NCBI GenBank assembly: GCA_016786865.1
Contig: JAEUVE010000018.1
Coordinates: forward strand, 250,947-314,946
From: Sediminibacterium sp.
GTDB lineage: Bacteria > Bacteroidota > Bacteroidia > Chitinophagales > Chitinophagaceae
Length of the DNA: 64,000 nucleotides
Direction: 5' to 3'
The position numbers were made by a program, and so were the translations under genes. The number at the start of each line of letters is the position of its first letter. Within the stretch, counting starts at the first letter, position 1. Below are positions 1 through 8,294 of this stretch, in pieces. A model generated the notes under the pieces. That model had not been told where the DNA came from. It was given only the letters and a program-made list of their open reading frames with translations, and did not search any database.

Positions 1-161
1 AATACCTGGAAGATCCTTTGGCCGAGGAGATCATGAAAATGACAATTCGCCAGGGTGATGTACTGATAGCCGACCTCGATAAAGAGCAGGGTCAGTTAAA
101 ATTCACTTTCCAGGAAAGAAAAGAAGAGTCTGCAGAAGAAGAATCTGCCTCAAAAGGATAA
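1..161 (+). CDS. clpC: ClpC-type ATP-dependent Clp protease ATPase subunit, C-terminal end only
   Basis: The reading frame starting at base 3 is open from the window edge to TAA at 159-161 and gives the last 52 residues of a protein. It begins YLEDPLAEEIMK, the characteristic end of the second AAA+ module (D2 small domain) of ClpB/ClpC Hsp100 proteins, and ends in a Glu/Ser-rich tail. ClpC unfolds substrates and feeds them to ClpP. The extended acidic tail after the D2 domain is typical of Bacteroidota ClpC, which is why I prefer ClpC to ClpB, but with only the tail visible the choice is an inference. A bidirectional terminator follows 31 bases later. Confidence 0.75.
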   Translation, partial: YLEDPLAEEIMKMTIRQGDVLIADLDKEQGQLKFTFQERKEESAEEESASKG

Positions 162-192
162 GGCAAGATGCAATGGCAGTAATTGCTACAAT

Positions 193-229
193 AAAAATCC
201 CGGTAACCAAGCGGCTACCGGGATTTTTT
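193..229. terminator. Bidirectional intrinsic terminator between clpC and ubiX
   Basis: A perfect stem pairs AATCCCGGTA with TACCGGGATT around a 10-base loop. It is preceded by A5 and followed by T6, so it can act on both strands. It sits between the converging clpC (+) and ubiX (-) genes. Confidence 0.85.
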
Positions 230-248
230 ATGGACATATTTTGGTTGA

Positions 249-818
249 TTATGAATGGGATCCACCCCAACGGTATGTCTGTAAGTTCAGTCCCGCAAGA
301 TCCAGTACCCGGTCTACTACGGTTGAAGCCAGTTCTTCGATTGTTTTCGGCAAACTGTAATAGGAGGGTGTAGCCGGACAAATAATGCCGCCGGCCAACG
401 TTACGGCTTCCATATTGCGGATATGAATGAGGTTGTAAGGGGTTTCCCTGACTGCAAGAATCAGTTTTCTCCGCTCTTTCAATACTACATCTGCTGCCCG
501 GGTTACGAGATCATCGCTTACTCCGGAAGCAATTCTACCCAATGTGCCCATGCTGCAGGGAATCACAATCATGGTATTGTATTGGGCGGAACCGGATGCA
601 AATGGTGCAGTGAAATCGGTCTTTGCATAGAATCTGAACGGGTAGTTTTTGTAAGTATCATTACCCAATTCTGTCTGCCATACTTCTTCCGCGTTCTTGC
701 TCATTACAACACCTACGGCTTCGTACTGATCCTTTAATTGTACAAGGCGGTCCAGAAGCAGTTTGGCATAGATTGCTCCACTGGCTCCGGTTATGGCTAC
801 TGCAATTTTATTCGGCAT
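249..818 (-). CDS. ubiX: UbiX-type flavin prenyltransferase
   Basis: The 189-residue protein has the UbiX/Pad1 flavodoxin-like fold signature: GASGAIYA at 11-18 (FMN phosphate loop), PCSMGTLGRIASGVSDDL from 87, RETPY at 124-128 and HIRNM at 132-136. UbiX enzymes use dimethylallyl phosphate to prenylate FMN, making the cofactor of UbiD-family decarboxylases; they are cytosolic dodecamers. Length is normal for the family (about 185-200). It ends next to a bidirectional terminator and lies 6 bases downstream of the glucan phosphorylase-like gene, so the two are probably cotranscribed. No UbiD partner is in the window. The organism also carries mqnE, so supply of prenyl-FMN to a menaquinone-pathway decarboxylase is a reasonable but unproven role. 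Confidence 0.93.
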   Translation of the reverse strand: MPNKIAVAITGASGAIYAKLLLDRLVQLKDQYEAVGVVMSKNAEEVWQTELGNDTYKNYPFRFYAKTDFTAPFASGSAQYNTMIVIPCSMGTLGRIASGVSDDLVTRAADVVLKERRKLILAVRETPYNLIHIRNMEAVTLAGGIICPATPSYYSLPKTIEELASTVVDRVLDLAGLNLQTYRWGGSHS

Positions 819-824
819 CTGTTT

Positions 825-2477
825 TTATTTGTACATGATTTCATAGTACTCGTGCGCCATCCGGTTGCTGTCGAATTGGAACCGTACATCGCGCATACCA
901 TTCTTCATGATTTGTCTCCAGGTATCCTTACTTTCATAATACATTGGCAGGATCTGTTGCTCCAGAATTTCGTATACTTTGTTCAGGTCGTATTCGTCCT
1001 GATCGTGCTGGGTCATATTCAGGTAATCTGCCTTTGGTACAACAAAGCCATTGTTGCCGTGGTTAATGAATTCCGGAATCCAGCCATCGTCCGTAGAGAA
1101 ATTCACTGCTCCGTTCATGGCAGCCGTCATACCACTGGTGCCGGATGCTTCTCTCGGAACCCTCGGATTGTTCAGCCAGATATCGGCGGCCTGTTTCAAT
1201 CGCTTACTAAGCGAAAGCTCATATCCAATCAATACCGCTACATTCTTGTAATTTTTGCTCAGGTGTACCAGGTTATTGAACTGGGAAATTGCCGGATAAT
1301 CAACCGGGTAAGCCTTTCCTGCCCAGATAATCTGAACAGGGTATTTGGTATTACTCAGCAATCTTTCAAAACGCTCCATGTCGTAGGTAAGCAGGTCGGC
1401 ACGTTTGTACCCTGCAAATCTTCTTGCCCACACAATGGTCAGTACATTGGGATCAAAAAGTTTGCCGGTTTGATCGGCAACGATTTCGAATGCACGCTTT
1501 TTCAGGTAATTTTTTCTGTCGTCGTATACGTCATCGTTCTTTTCTTCCATAGCACGATACATCTGCTTATCTGCCCAGTAAGTCCAGTTTTGTGCATTGG
1601 TGATGGAAGTAATGGGGCAGATGCCTTCGTAATGCTTCCACATTTCGCGGCTGACCACGCCATGTAATGCCGATACACCATTGGCTTTTCTGGCAAATCG
1701 CAGTGCAGCCAGTGAGTGGTTGAACTGGTCGTCTGTAATTCCGGTGAGCTTTCGAACTTCATCAATGCTTAATCCGCAGAAATAGCTCATTTTATGACAG
1801 AGATAAATATCGTGTTTTTCGTTGCCGGCTTCTTCTGGTGTATGTGTGGTAAATACCAGGTGTTCCTTTACTTTTTCCGTGCTCTTGAATTTGTTCAGCA
1901 GGTAGAAAGCAGAAGAAATACCATGCGCTTCGTTGAGGTGATATACATCCGGATTGAATCCCAGCTCGTCGATCAATTTGGCTCCGCCCACTCCAAGCAG
2001 AATAAACTGGGCTACCTTGGTAGCAACATTGGCGTCGTATAAGCGGTGCGTGATGGTTTGTGATACATAATCGTTTTCCGGAAGATCGGTGCTCAATAAA
2101 AACAAGGGAGCGCTCTTAAAGGTTTCCGGATTCAGGTAAAACGCTTTTACCCATACCGGATGATCATGTATCAGGATCTGAAATTTGATACCGGTATCTT
2201 CGAGGAAACTGTAAATTTTTTCCATAAAAGTTACCTGCAGGGTCTGATCCTGGTTGCGGGCCTGGTCGTAATAACCATACTTCCACAGGATACCGATACC
2301 AATCATGTTTTGTCTTAACTCATAGGCACTCCGAAGGTGTGAACCGGCCAAAAATCCCAGGCCTCCGCTGTATATTTTTAGTGGTTGGTGAATGGCAAAT
2401 TCCATAGAAAAGTAGGCCGCTTTCTTGGCATACTGATCGTTGATCGGATAGGGAACCTGGTAATTTCTGAAATTCAT
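825..2477 (-). CDS. Short GT35 alpha-glucan phosphorylase-like protein lacking the PLP lysine
   Basis: The 550-residue protein has the alpha-glucan phosphorylase architecture. The N-terminal YSGGLGFLAGSH segment matches the short phosphorylase subfamily, WARRFAGYKRADLL carries the Arg and Lys that bind the phosphates, and the C-terminal EASGTSGM block is where the cofactor is normally attached. Classical GT35 enzymes split glycogen or maltodextrin with phosphate to glucose-1-phosphate, with PLP held on the Lys of EASGTxxMK. Here that residue is Thr451 (codon ACG, minus strand 1127-1125), so standard PLP attachment is impossible. The protein is also shorter than the usual 700-850 residues. It may be a Bacteroidota subfamily with altered chemistry or a non-phosphorolytic glucan-binding protein. 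Six bases separate it from ubiX. Confidence 0.8.
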   Translation of the reverse strand: MNFRNYQVPYPINDQYAKKAAYFSMEFAIHQPLKIYSGGLGFLAGSHLRSAYELRQNMIGIGILWKYGYYDQARNQDQTLQVTFMEKIYSFLEDTGIKFQILIHDHPVWVKAFYLNPETFKSAPLFLLSTDLPENDYVSQTITHRLYDANVATKVAQFILLGVGGAKLIDELGFNPDVYHLNEAHGISSAFYLLNKFKSTEKVKEHLVFTTHTPEEAGNEKHDIYLCHKMSYFCGLSIDEVRKLTGITDDQFNHSLAALRFARKANGVSALHGVVSREMWKHYEGICPITSITNAQNWTYWADKQMYRAMEEKNDDVYDDRKNYLKKRAFEIVADQTGKLFDPNVLTIVWARRFAGYKRADLLTYDMERFERLLSNTKYPVQIIWAGKAYPVDYPAISQFNNLVHLSKNYKNVAVLIGYELSLSKRLKQAADIWLNNPRVPREASGTSGMTAAMNGAVNFSTDDGWIPEFINHGNNGFVVPKADYLNMTQHDQDEYDLNKVYEILEQQILPMYYESKDTWRQIMKNGMRDVRFQFDSNRMAHEYYEIMYK

Positions 2478-2579
2478 GTGCTATAGGGTTTACTGTTCTT
2501 GGCGCAATATAAGTTTATTTTTCCCCGATTATGTATTTTATACACATTAAGGAGTGGATAACACTTCCGCAAACGTTCG

Positions 2580-3530
2580 TTATCTTTTTTTATCGTTTTT
2601 TTGACGGGGTTCTTTCTTCCGGGTAAAGTTGTCGTTGAAAAAACATTTGATGCCACGGTGATTGCCACAGCTTCCCTGTTCTTTCAGGGATACCTGGTTC
2701 CCTTCAAATTTAAAATCAATGATACAGGGATCTCCGTTTTCGTTATAAATACCGGTTCCTGTACCGGTTATTTTAAGATCTCCTTTCAACTCTCCGGTGC
2801 AGGCGCCCTCGTTTCTTTCAAAATGAACAAAGAAGCGGTAATTGTTGGCGTCTTTTCCATCACGGACAGACAAGTAATTCTTTTTGTCCTTAATATAATC
2901 TCCACTGTACTTATTCTTTTTAGGCAAGGTGTCGAGCGGATTAATCACCTGTGATTTAACAGGATCCTCATTGGAATCGTTGATGACTACCATAAAAATG
3001 CCTGCATCATTGTACACCCAGCCAGCTCTGGAAAAAAGCAGGTTGTTGTCTTTCCCGAATTTTTCCTTGCTCAGCAAAAAAGTGGGTTCCTTATTGATGG
3101 AAAGGGAGTGAATGTATCCATCCTGTTGGTCGTTGTTCAGCAGTTCCTTTGCAGCCAGAAACTGGTTCTTTTTGTCTGTGACGAATACCAGTAGTTTCTT
3201 TTTCTTTTGCTGCTGCAGCAGAACCAGGATATATTGCTCTTTCTCTTTTTCAATTTTACCTACCGGGTGTAACTGAAATTTCCGGTTGTTTCCGGTAATG
3301 GTTCTGAATGCGCTGTCGGGGAAGAACTGCGTAAATGCTTTTAGACCTATTGTTAGCGTATCTGCAGATTTATCAATATTGCTGTCCATGACCGCATAGG
3401 GTAGCGGCAATGGTTTAAAAACGCCAAAAAAATCCTTTTCCTTCAACGGAACATTTCCCGTGAGGTCTATTTGCTTTTCCTTACAGGCAAACAATAATAT
3501 TATCAACCCTACTGCAAGCAAGTTTTTCAT
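2580..3530 (-). CDS. Predicted lipoprotein of unknown function
   Basis: The 316-residue product begins MKNLLAVGLIILLFAC, a short signal peptide with a lipobox ending at Cys16, so it should be a lipoprotein. The body is mixed beta-rich and charged, with many Lys-Lys pairs and repeated short hydrophobic strands, and the tail is strongly basic (KKEPRQKNDKKR). I recognise no catalytic motif or family. A CTGELKGDLK stretch and a later GNPCIID/GSCGNHRGI area hold paired cysteines in the C-terminal third that could form a disulfide. It is upstream of, and on the same strand as, the GT35 gene, but about 100 bases separate them, so shared transcription is uncertain. Confidence 0.75.
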   Translation of the reverse strand: MKNLLAVGLIILLFACKEKQIDLTGNVPLKEKDFFGVFKPLPLPYAVMDSNIDKSADTLTIGLKAFTQFFPDSAFRTITGNNRKFQLHPVGKIEKEKEQYILVLLQQQKKKKLLVFVTDKKNQFLAAKELLNNDQQDGYIHSLSINKEPTFLLSKEKFGKDNNLLFSRAGWVYNDAGIFMVVINDSNEDPVKSQVINPLDTLPKKNKYSGDYIKDKKNYLSVRDGKDANNYRFFVHFERNEGACTGELKGDLKITGTGTGIYNENGDPCIIDFKFEGNQVSLKEQGSCGNHRGIKCFFNDNFTRKKEPRQKNDKKR

Positions 3531-3579
3531 GCAGATATATTTTGGCTAAAAATAAGGCATAAACCGAAAGGGATCATTT

Positions 3580-3609
3580 TTTGTTTGTTTGGACGACTGA
3601 ATAAATTTA
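3580..3609 (+). promoter_or_regulatory. Candidate Bacteroidota promoter for the Nramp-Usp gene
   Basis: TTTG (3580-3583) is followed after 18 bases by TAAATTTA (3602-3609), one mismatch from the Bacteroidota -7 consensus TAnnTTTG. It lies 43 bases before the start codon in the divergent intergenic region. Confidence 0.4.
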
Positions 3610-3652
3610 GATTTAACCCGTTAACAGCCCCCGAAATCTGTCTTGATTAATT

Positions 3653-5536
3653 ATGGTGCAGCGTATACATCCGGAAAACTCTTTAAGTGAAGTGCACGAA
3701 ACTGTGGATACGACCTTGCCGCGCAAAGGTTTCAGGCGAATCCTCGCTTATATTGGTCCCGCTTATTTGGTCAGTGTGGGCTATATGGATCCCGGTAACT
3801 GGGCCACCGATCTGCAGGGTGGTGCCAAATATGGATATCAGTTAATATGGGTGCTGCTGATGAGTAACCTCATGGCGCTTCTGCTGCAAAGTCTGAGTGC
3901 GCGGCTGGGTATTGTGAGAAGAAGGGATCTTGCCCAGGCTAATCGGGAAACCTATCCGCCACTGGTTAATTTCTGCCTCTATATTCTGGCCGAACTAGCC
4001 ATTGCAGCCTGTGATCTGGCCGAAGTACTGGGGATGGCCATTGGTATACATCTCCTTACCGGCCTTCCGATCGTATGGGGCACGGTTATTACCGTACTGG
4101 ATACCTTTCTGTTCCTGATTCTGCAGCGTTATGGTATCCGGAAAATGGAAGCATTTATCATTTGTCTTGTGGCTGTTATTGGCGGGTCTTTTCTGGTTCA
4201 GATACTGATGGCCAATCCACCAATTGGCGAAATGGCCACCGGGCTGGTTCCAACCACCCTGACTCCCGGAGCGCTTTATATTGCCGTGGGCATTATTGGC
4301 GCTACGGTGATGCCCCATAACCTCTACCTTCATTCTGCCCTGGTACAGACCCGTAAAATAAGTCCGGATCAAAAAGGGATTAAAACGGCCCTGAAATACA
4401 ACCTGATCGACAGTACCATTGCACTAAATGCGGCTTTCCTTGTGAACGCAGCTATCCTGGTCCTGGCTGCCACTGTTTTTTTTAAAACCGGGAACACGGA
4501 TATAGCCAAAATTGAAGATGCGCATCGCTTGTTGCAACCTCTGCTGGGTTCATCTCTGGCCCCCATACTGTTTGCTGTGGCACTGATAGCAGCAGGGCAG
4601 AGCTCTACACTCACAGGCACCCTTGCTGGTCAGATTGTTATGGAAGGTTACTTGCAATTAAGGATCAACCCATGGCTCCGCAGATTGCTTACCCGGTTGA
4701 TTGCCATTGCTCCTGCTGTTTTTGTGATCCTGATGTACGGAGAAGAAAAAGTAGATGACCTGTTGGTTTTTAGCCAGGTGGTGTTAAGCATTCAACTTGG
4801 ATTTGCGGTTATTCCACTGATTCATTTTGTGAGCGATAAAAAGTCGATGGGAGAATTTGTGATCAGCAAGCCCGTTAAGATAGTCTCCTGGATTGTAGCG
4901 GCAATTCTGGTTGGTTTGAACGTAAACCTGGTATACAACGAAGCAGCAGCCTTGTTGTTCTCCGATATCAGCCTTCCTGCTAAAATGGGTATCCTGCTGG
5001 CTATTGCTGCTTTTGTCTGGCTGTTTTTGGCCATGACCTTTTATCCAATGATCCAGAAGAGAAAAACAGAGCGTGCTGCGTTGATGCATGGCGCCACCAT
5101 TCATCTGGACAACCTGAAAGTGAAACCGGTATCATCGATTGCTATTGCCCTGGATTTTTCACCGGCAGATGAAAAATTAATAGCCCATGCACTGGCCCAG
5201 GGTAATTCCGGCGTTTCATTTACGTTGCTACATATCGTGGAGAGTGTTTCTGCCCGTTACCTGGCTGCATCCAGCGATGATGCGGAAACAAGGGTAGATA
5301 AGGAGCGCCTGGCTTCTTATGTTGTTCAACTGCAGCAAATGGGGTATAAGGCGGAGGGGGTACTGGGTTACCACAACCGGGTCAATGAAATTGTAAGAAT
5401 TGTAGAAAATGCCGGGGCAGATATGCTCATCATGGGGGCCCACGGGCACTCCGGCCTAAAAGATTATATTTTTGGTGAAACCATCGAAGATGTCCGCCAC
5501 CGGCTTACTATTCCGGTACTGATTGTGAATGTTTAA
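3653..5536 (+). CDS. mntH: Nramp-family divalent metal transporter with C-terminal universal stress domain
   Basis: The 627-residue protein is a fusion. Residues about 28-470 form an Nramp (MntH) transporter with roughly 11 membrane helices. It carries the metal-binding DPGN motif at 46-49 and the second-half MPHN signature. Nramp proteins import Mn2+ and Fe2+ with protons. From about 493 to the end there is a UspA-like domain with the ATP-binding pattern MGAHGHSGLKDYIFGETIE (G-x2-G-x9-G type). Plain MntH is about 410-450 residues, so the tail is a real addition and not a misread stop. The cytosolic Usp domain may sense nucleotide or stress to gate transport; that is inference. It is transcribed alone, divergent from the lipoprotein gene and followed by icd with its own -7 element. 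Confidence 0.9.
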   Translation: MVQRIHPENSLSEVHETVDTTLPRKGFRRILAYIGPAYLVSVGYMDPGNWATDLQGGAKYGYQLIWVLLMSNLMALLLQSLSARLGIVRRRDLAQANRETYPPLVNFCLYILAELAIAACDLAEVLGMAIGIHLLTGLPIVWGTVITVLDTFLFLILQRYGIRKMEAFIICLVAVIGGSFLVQILMANPPIGEMATGLVPTTLTPGALYIAVGIIGATVMPHNLYLHSALVQTRKISPDQKGIKTALKYNLIDSTIALNAAFLVNAAILVLAATVFFKTGNTDIAKIEDAHRLLQPLLGSSLAPILFAVALIAAGQSSTLTGTLAGQIVMEGYLQLRINPWLRRLLTRLIAIAPAVFVILMYGEEKVDDLLVFSQVVLSIQLGFAVIPLIHFVSDKKSMGEFVISKPVKIVSWIVAAILVGLNVNLVYNEAAALLFSDISLPAKMGILLAIAAFVWLFLAMTFYPMIQKRKTERAALMHGATIHLDNLKVKPVSSIAIALDFSPADEKLIAHALAQGNSGVSFTLLHIVESVSARYLAASSDDAETRVDKERLASYVVQLQQMGYKAEGVLGYHNRVNEIVRIVENAGADMLIMGAHGHSGLKDYIFGETIEDVRHRLTIPVLIVNV

Positions 5537-5561
5537 GGCCTTCTTCCTGATAATAAAGTGA

Positions 5562-5569
5562 TATATTTG
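5562..5569 (+). promoter_or_regulatory. -7 promoter element for icd
   Basis: TATATTTG is an exact match to TAnnTTTG, 32 bases before the icd start. No clear TTG is seen at the expected -33 position. Confidence 0.5.
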
Positions 5570-5601
5570 CTCTTCCTTGAAACACTAAAATCTAACAAAG
5601 A

Positions 5602-6834
5602 ATGGCGCAGAAAATTAAAGTAGCCAATCCGGTTGTTGAGCTGGATGGCGATGAGATGACAAGAATCATCTGGAAGTTCATCAAAGAAAAACTCATTTTA
5701 CCATACCTGGATGTTGATATCAAATACTATGACCTGGGAATGGAATACCGCGATCAGACCGATGATCAGGTTACCGTTGATGCAGCCAATGCCATCAAAA
5801 AGTATGGTGTAGGCATTAAATGTGCCACCATTACTCCGGACGAAGCGCGTGTGGCTGAATTTAAGCTGAAGCAAATGTGGAAGAGCCCGAATGGTACCAT
5901 TCGTAACATCCTTGATGGTACTGTGTTCAGAGAGCCGATTGTATGTTCCAATGTTCCAAGACTGGTTCCTAACTGGACAGCACCCATCTGCATCGGACGT
6001 CATGCATTTGGAGATCAGTACCGTGCTACCGATTTTGTAACTAAAGGAAAAGGAAAACTGACCGTTAAGTTCGAAGGAGAAGATGGTACGGTTCAGGAAT
6101 TTGAAGTATACAACTTCAAGGGTGATGGTGTTGCTATGGCCATGTATAATACGGATGAAAGTATCCGCGGTTTTGCAAGAGCCTGCTTTAACCAGGCCCT
6201 GATGAAAAAATGGCCGCTGTATTTGTCTACCAAGAATACCATCCTGAAAAAATACGATGGCCGTTTCAAAGATATTTTTGAAGAGACCTACCAGCAGGAA
6301 TTCAAGCAGGCATTTGCTGATGCCGGCATCACTTACGAACACCGCCTGATCGATGATATGGTTGCCAGTGCACTGAAATGGAACGGTAATTTTGTATGGG
6401 CTTGTAAAAACTACGATGGTGATGTGCAGAGCGATACAGTAGCCCAGGGATTTGGTTCTCTGGGGCTGATGACCTCTACACTTGTAACCCCAGACGGTAC
6501 TGTAATGGAAGCAGAAGCAGCCCATGGAACTGTAACCCGTCACTACAGAGAATACCAGAAAGGCAATCCTACTTCTACCAACCCAATCGCTTCCATTTTT
6601 GCATGGACAAGAGGTCTGGCTTTCCGTGGTAAACTGGACAACAATCAGGAACTGATCAATTTCTGCGATGCGCTTGAAAAAGTTTGTGTTGAAGTGGTTG
6701 AAAGTGGTAAAATGACCAAGGATCTGGCCGTATGTATTCATGGTAACAAGGTAAAGCATGGAGAACACTACCTGTACACCGAAGAATTCCTGGATGCAAT
6801 TGATGCAGAGTTACAGAAAAAACTGGCTAAATAA
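5602..6834 (+). CDS. icd: NADP-dependent isocitrate dehydrogenase, type II homodimeric
   Basis: The enzyme oxidatively decarboxylates isocitrate to 2-oxoglutarate in the TCA cycle, using Mg2+/Mn2+. The 410-residue sequence is the eukaryote-like type II form: the N-terminus [14 protein letters not shown], the substrate segment [19 protein letters not shown], the metal-binding [11 protein letters not shown], and [21 protein letters not shown] near the cofactor pocket are all present and intact. Length matches the family (about 400-415). It is preceded by an exact -7 element and followed by a strong terminator, so it is a single-gene unit. Aconitase, the preceding TCA step, is at 28154-30424 in the same window but separately transcribed. 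Confidence 0.97.
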   Translation: MAQKIKVANPVVELDGDEMTRIIWKFIKEKLILPYLDVDIKYYDLGMEYRDQTDDQVTVDAANAIKKYGVGIKCATITPDEARVAEFKLKQMWKSPNGTIRNILDGTVFREPIVCSNVPRLVPNWTAPICIGRHAFGDQYRATDFVTKGKGKLTVKFEGEDGTVQEFEVYNFKGDGVAMAMYNTDESIRGFARACFNQALMKKWPLYLSTKNTILKKYDGRFKDIFEETYQQEFKQAFADAGITYEHRLIDDMVASALKWNGNFVWACKNYDGDVQSDTVAQGFGSLGLMTSTLVTPDGTVMEAEAAHGTVTRHYREYQKGNPTSTNPIASIFAWTRGLAFRGKLDNNQELINFCDALEKVCVEVVESGKMTKDLAVCIHGNKVKHGEHYLYTEEFLDAIDAELQKKLAK

Positions 6835-6874
6835 TTCCGGCATCAACCCTTCAGATAAAGAGTTGATACAATTG

Positions 6875-6911
6875 AAAAAGCCGTTACAAATGATATTTGT
6901 AGCGGCTTTTT
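6875..6911. terminator. Bidirectional intrinsic terminator after icd
   Basis: AAAAAGCCGTTACAAA pairs with TTTGTAGCGGCTTTTT (one mismatch) around a short loop. A5 on the left and T5 on the right allow action on both icd (+) and the converging DUF1569 gene (-). Confidence 0.85.
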
Positions 6912-6964
6912 ACTTACTACGTTTTATAGCATGCTGTTTGCAGACAGGCAGGATGCCGGTTGCG

Positions 6965-7420
6965 CTAAGCGCTGAACTGTCGCAGGTGATGGTCGAAATG
7001 CTTCCACTGGCTATAACCCCATTCTTCTGCAGTCATTTTTCCGAACATCGGATGTACGATCTGGGCTGCATAGGAACCTCCATTTTGAACAAAGAGATCC
7101 AGCGCCTCAAGTAATTTACCTTTCTCTATATCAAAATTACGCTGATCAGTTACAATAACCTGTTTGCCGGTTGGCAAGCCCTGTTTATAGGGTTGGTCGC
7201 TCAATACCATTCTCTTGATAAAAGGCCCCAGCAGCAGCCCTACAAGGCCTTGTTTGGCCCCTGTTTTGCGCAATCCGGTTTCCAGTGCTTTTCGAAGATG
7301 GGCCAGCATTTGAGGTGCGTCCATTTTACCCCATTTTTGGGGATTATCTGCTTCCAGCGATACCAATCTTGACCGGATGGCCTGATAGGTTACCGGATCA
7401 TAAATGGAAGGTTTTGCCAT
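6965..7420 (-). CDS. DUF1569 family protein (DinB-like four-helix fold)
   Basis: The 151-residue protein matches the DUF1569 pattern, including DAPQMLAHLRKALETG near residue 34 and the C-terminal HPMFGKMTAEEWGYSQWKHFDHHLRQF. DUF1569 belongs to the DinB/YfiT-like superfamily of four-helix bundles, where spaced histidines normally bind a divalent metal; His41, His123 and the C-terminal HxxHH cluster are candidate ligands here. The biochemical role is unknown; some relatives act in thiol-dependent metabolism. No signal peptide, so it is cytosolic. It converges on icd across a shared terminator and is 50 bases downstream of the DUF2452 gene. Confidence 0.8.
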   Translation of the reverse strand: MAKPSIYDPVTYQAIRSRLVSLEADNPQKWGKMDAPQMLAHLRKALETGLRKTGAKQGLVGLLLGPFIKRMVLSDQPYKQGLPTGKQVIVTDQRNFDIEKGKLLEALDLFVQNGGSYAAQIVHPMFGKMTAEEWGYSQWKHFDHHLRQFSA

Positions 7421-7470
7421 GGTTGTTTTTTTTCAAGATAAGCATTTAGTCGGATTTTAAATAACGGCGA

Positions 7471-8262
7471 TCAGGAGAGCTCTACCCAGGTATGATCCGC
7501 CAGCAGTTTTACAGATGCAACAAACTGCTTGAACGGTCCACCATTGCCCCATTCCTGTGGCGCTACCAGCGACAGCATATGGGTGCCGTCTTTTTTCTCG
7601 TACAGGTGATATACATGACCTATTTGCGGCTTGAACGTAAGTTTTGCCTCATAGATCATCATGCTGAGTTCCTTTCTTTTTCGGATTTCCTGTGCCTGCT
7701 TTGCAAGCAACTCAATCTGCTGTCGGATTTGATCCAGCTGCATATTGGTCTGGTCTTCCATAGCACTTAATGCCTTGTGTTTGATGACCCCTTCTTTGGT
7801 AGGACGGATGGCCACCCCGGCAACCGATGCAGCGTAGGGGAGTACGCTAAGTTGTTTGTGGTAAACTTCCGTATTGCTGAAATGTTTTCCTTCCTTGTCA
7901 ATGCCCTTCTGGGTAATTTTCATATAGCCATTGGGCAAAATTTCATGAAGAATATTCAATACTTCCTGCTCATTCATAAAAAAAATGATCCGCATGGCAG
8001 ATGCATTCTGAATAGAAGCCTGTATCGCATCTGCCATATCAAGATGTTCAAACGACCTGATTACCTCGTCGGGTATTACATTGTATTGTGTGTAGAATGC
8101 TTCATTTTCCAGACTTACCCAGTTGATGCTGATGGAAAGTGCGTGGCCGTTCTCGATGCTCTCGATCTTGTAATTGCCGCTCTTGGGAGGTAATCCGCTT
8201 TCGAACGTACATTTTTCAGGGAATAATTGCCAGCTGGCCAGAAAATTATATGCTTGAACCAT
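7471..8262 (-). CDS. DUF2452-domain protein with an extra N-terminal domain
   Basis: The 263-residue protein has two parts. The C-terminal half (about 165-263) resembles DUF2452. It has a coiled helix rich in Gln, Lys and Glu (QIELLAKQAQEIRKRKE) followed by FKPQIGHVYHLYEKKDG and LSLVAPQEWG. The N-terminal half (1-160) is a beta-rich domain I do not recognise, with a FESGLPPKSGNYKIESI opening and an IIFFMNEQEVLNIL segment. No signal peptide or membrane helix, so it should be cytosolic. DUF2452 proteins have no assigned function; typical members are shorter, so the N-terminal extension is a distinctive feature. It sits 32 bases downstream of the histidine kinase gene and may be cotranscribed with it. 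Confidence 0.7.
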   Translation of the reverse strand: MVQAYNFLASWQLFPEKCTFESGLPPKSGNYKIESIENGHALSISINWVSLENEAFYTQYNVIPDEVIRSFEHLDMADAIQASIQNASAMRIIFFMNEQEVLNILHEILPNGYMKITQKGIDKEGKHFSNTEVYHKQLSVLPYAASVAGVAIRPTKEGVIKHKALSAMEDQTNMQLDQIRQQIELLAKQAQEIRKRKELSMMIYEAKLTFKPQIGHVYHLYEKKDGTHMLSLVAPQEWGNGGPFKQFVASVKLLADHTWVELS

Positions 8263-8294
8263 ATTTTAATTACAAAACTGTAAACGGAAAGTTG

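Noticed and set aside
2570..2583. CAAACGTTCGTTAT resembles the palindromic operator at 33182-33195
   Set aside because: It has one mismatch, it lies at the end of the lipoprotein gene about 95 bases before the GT35 start, and no -7 element is next to it. A chance match is more likely.
5698..6768. Long open frame on the strand opposite icd
   Set aside because: It is the antisense shadow of a well-conserved gene and has Cys-, Phe- and His-rich composition without any motif. The same holds for long antisense frames over lptD, nusB and glgP-like genes.
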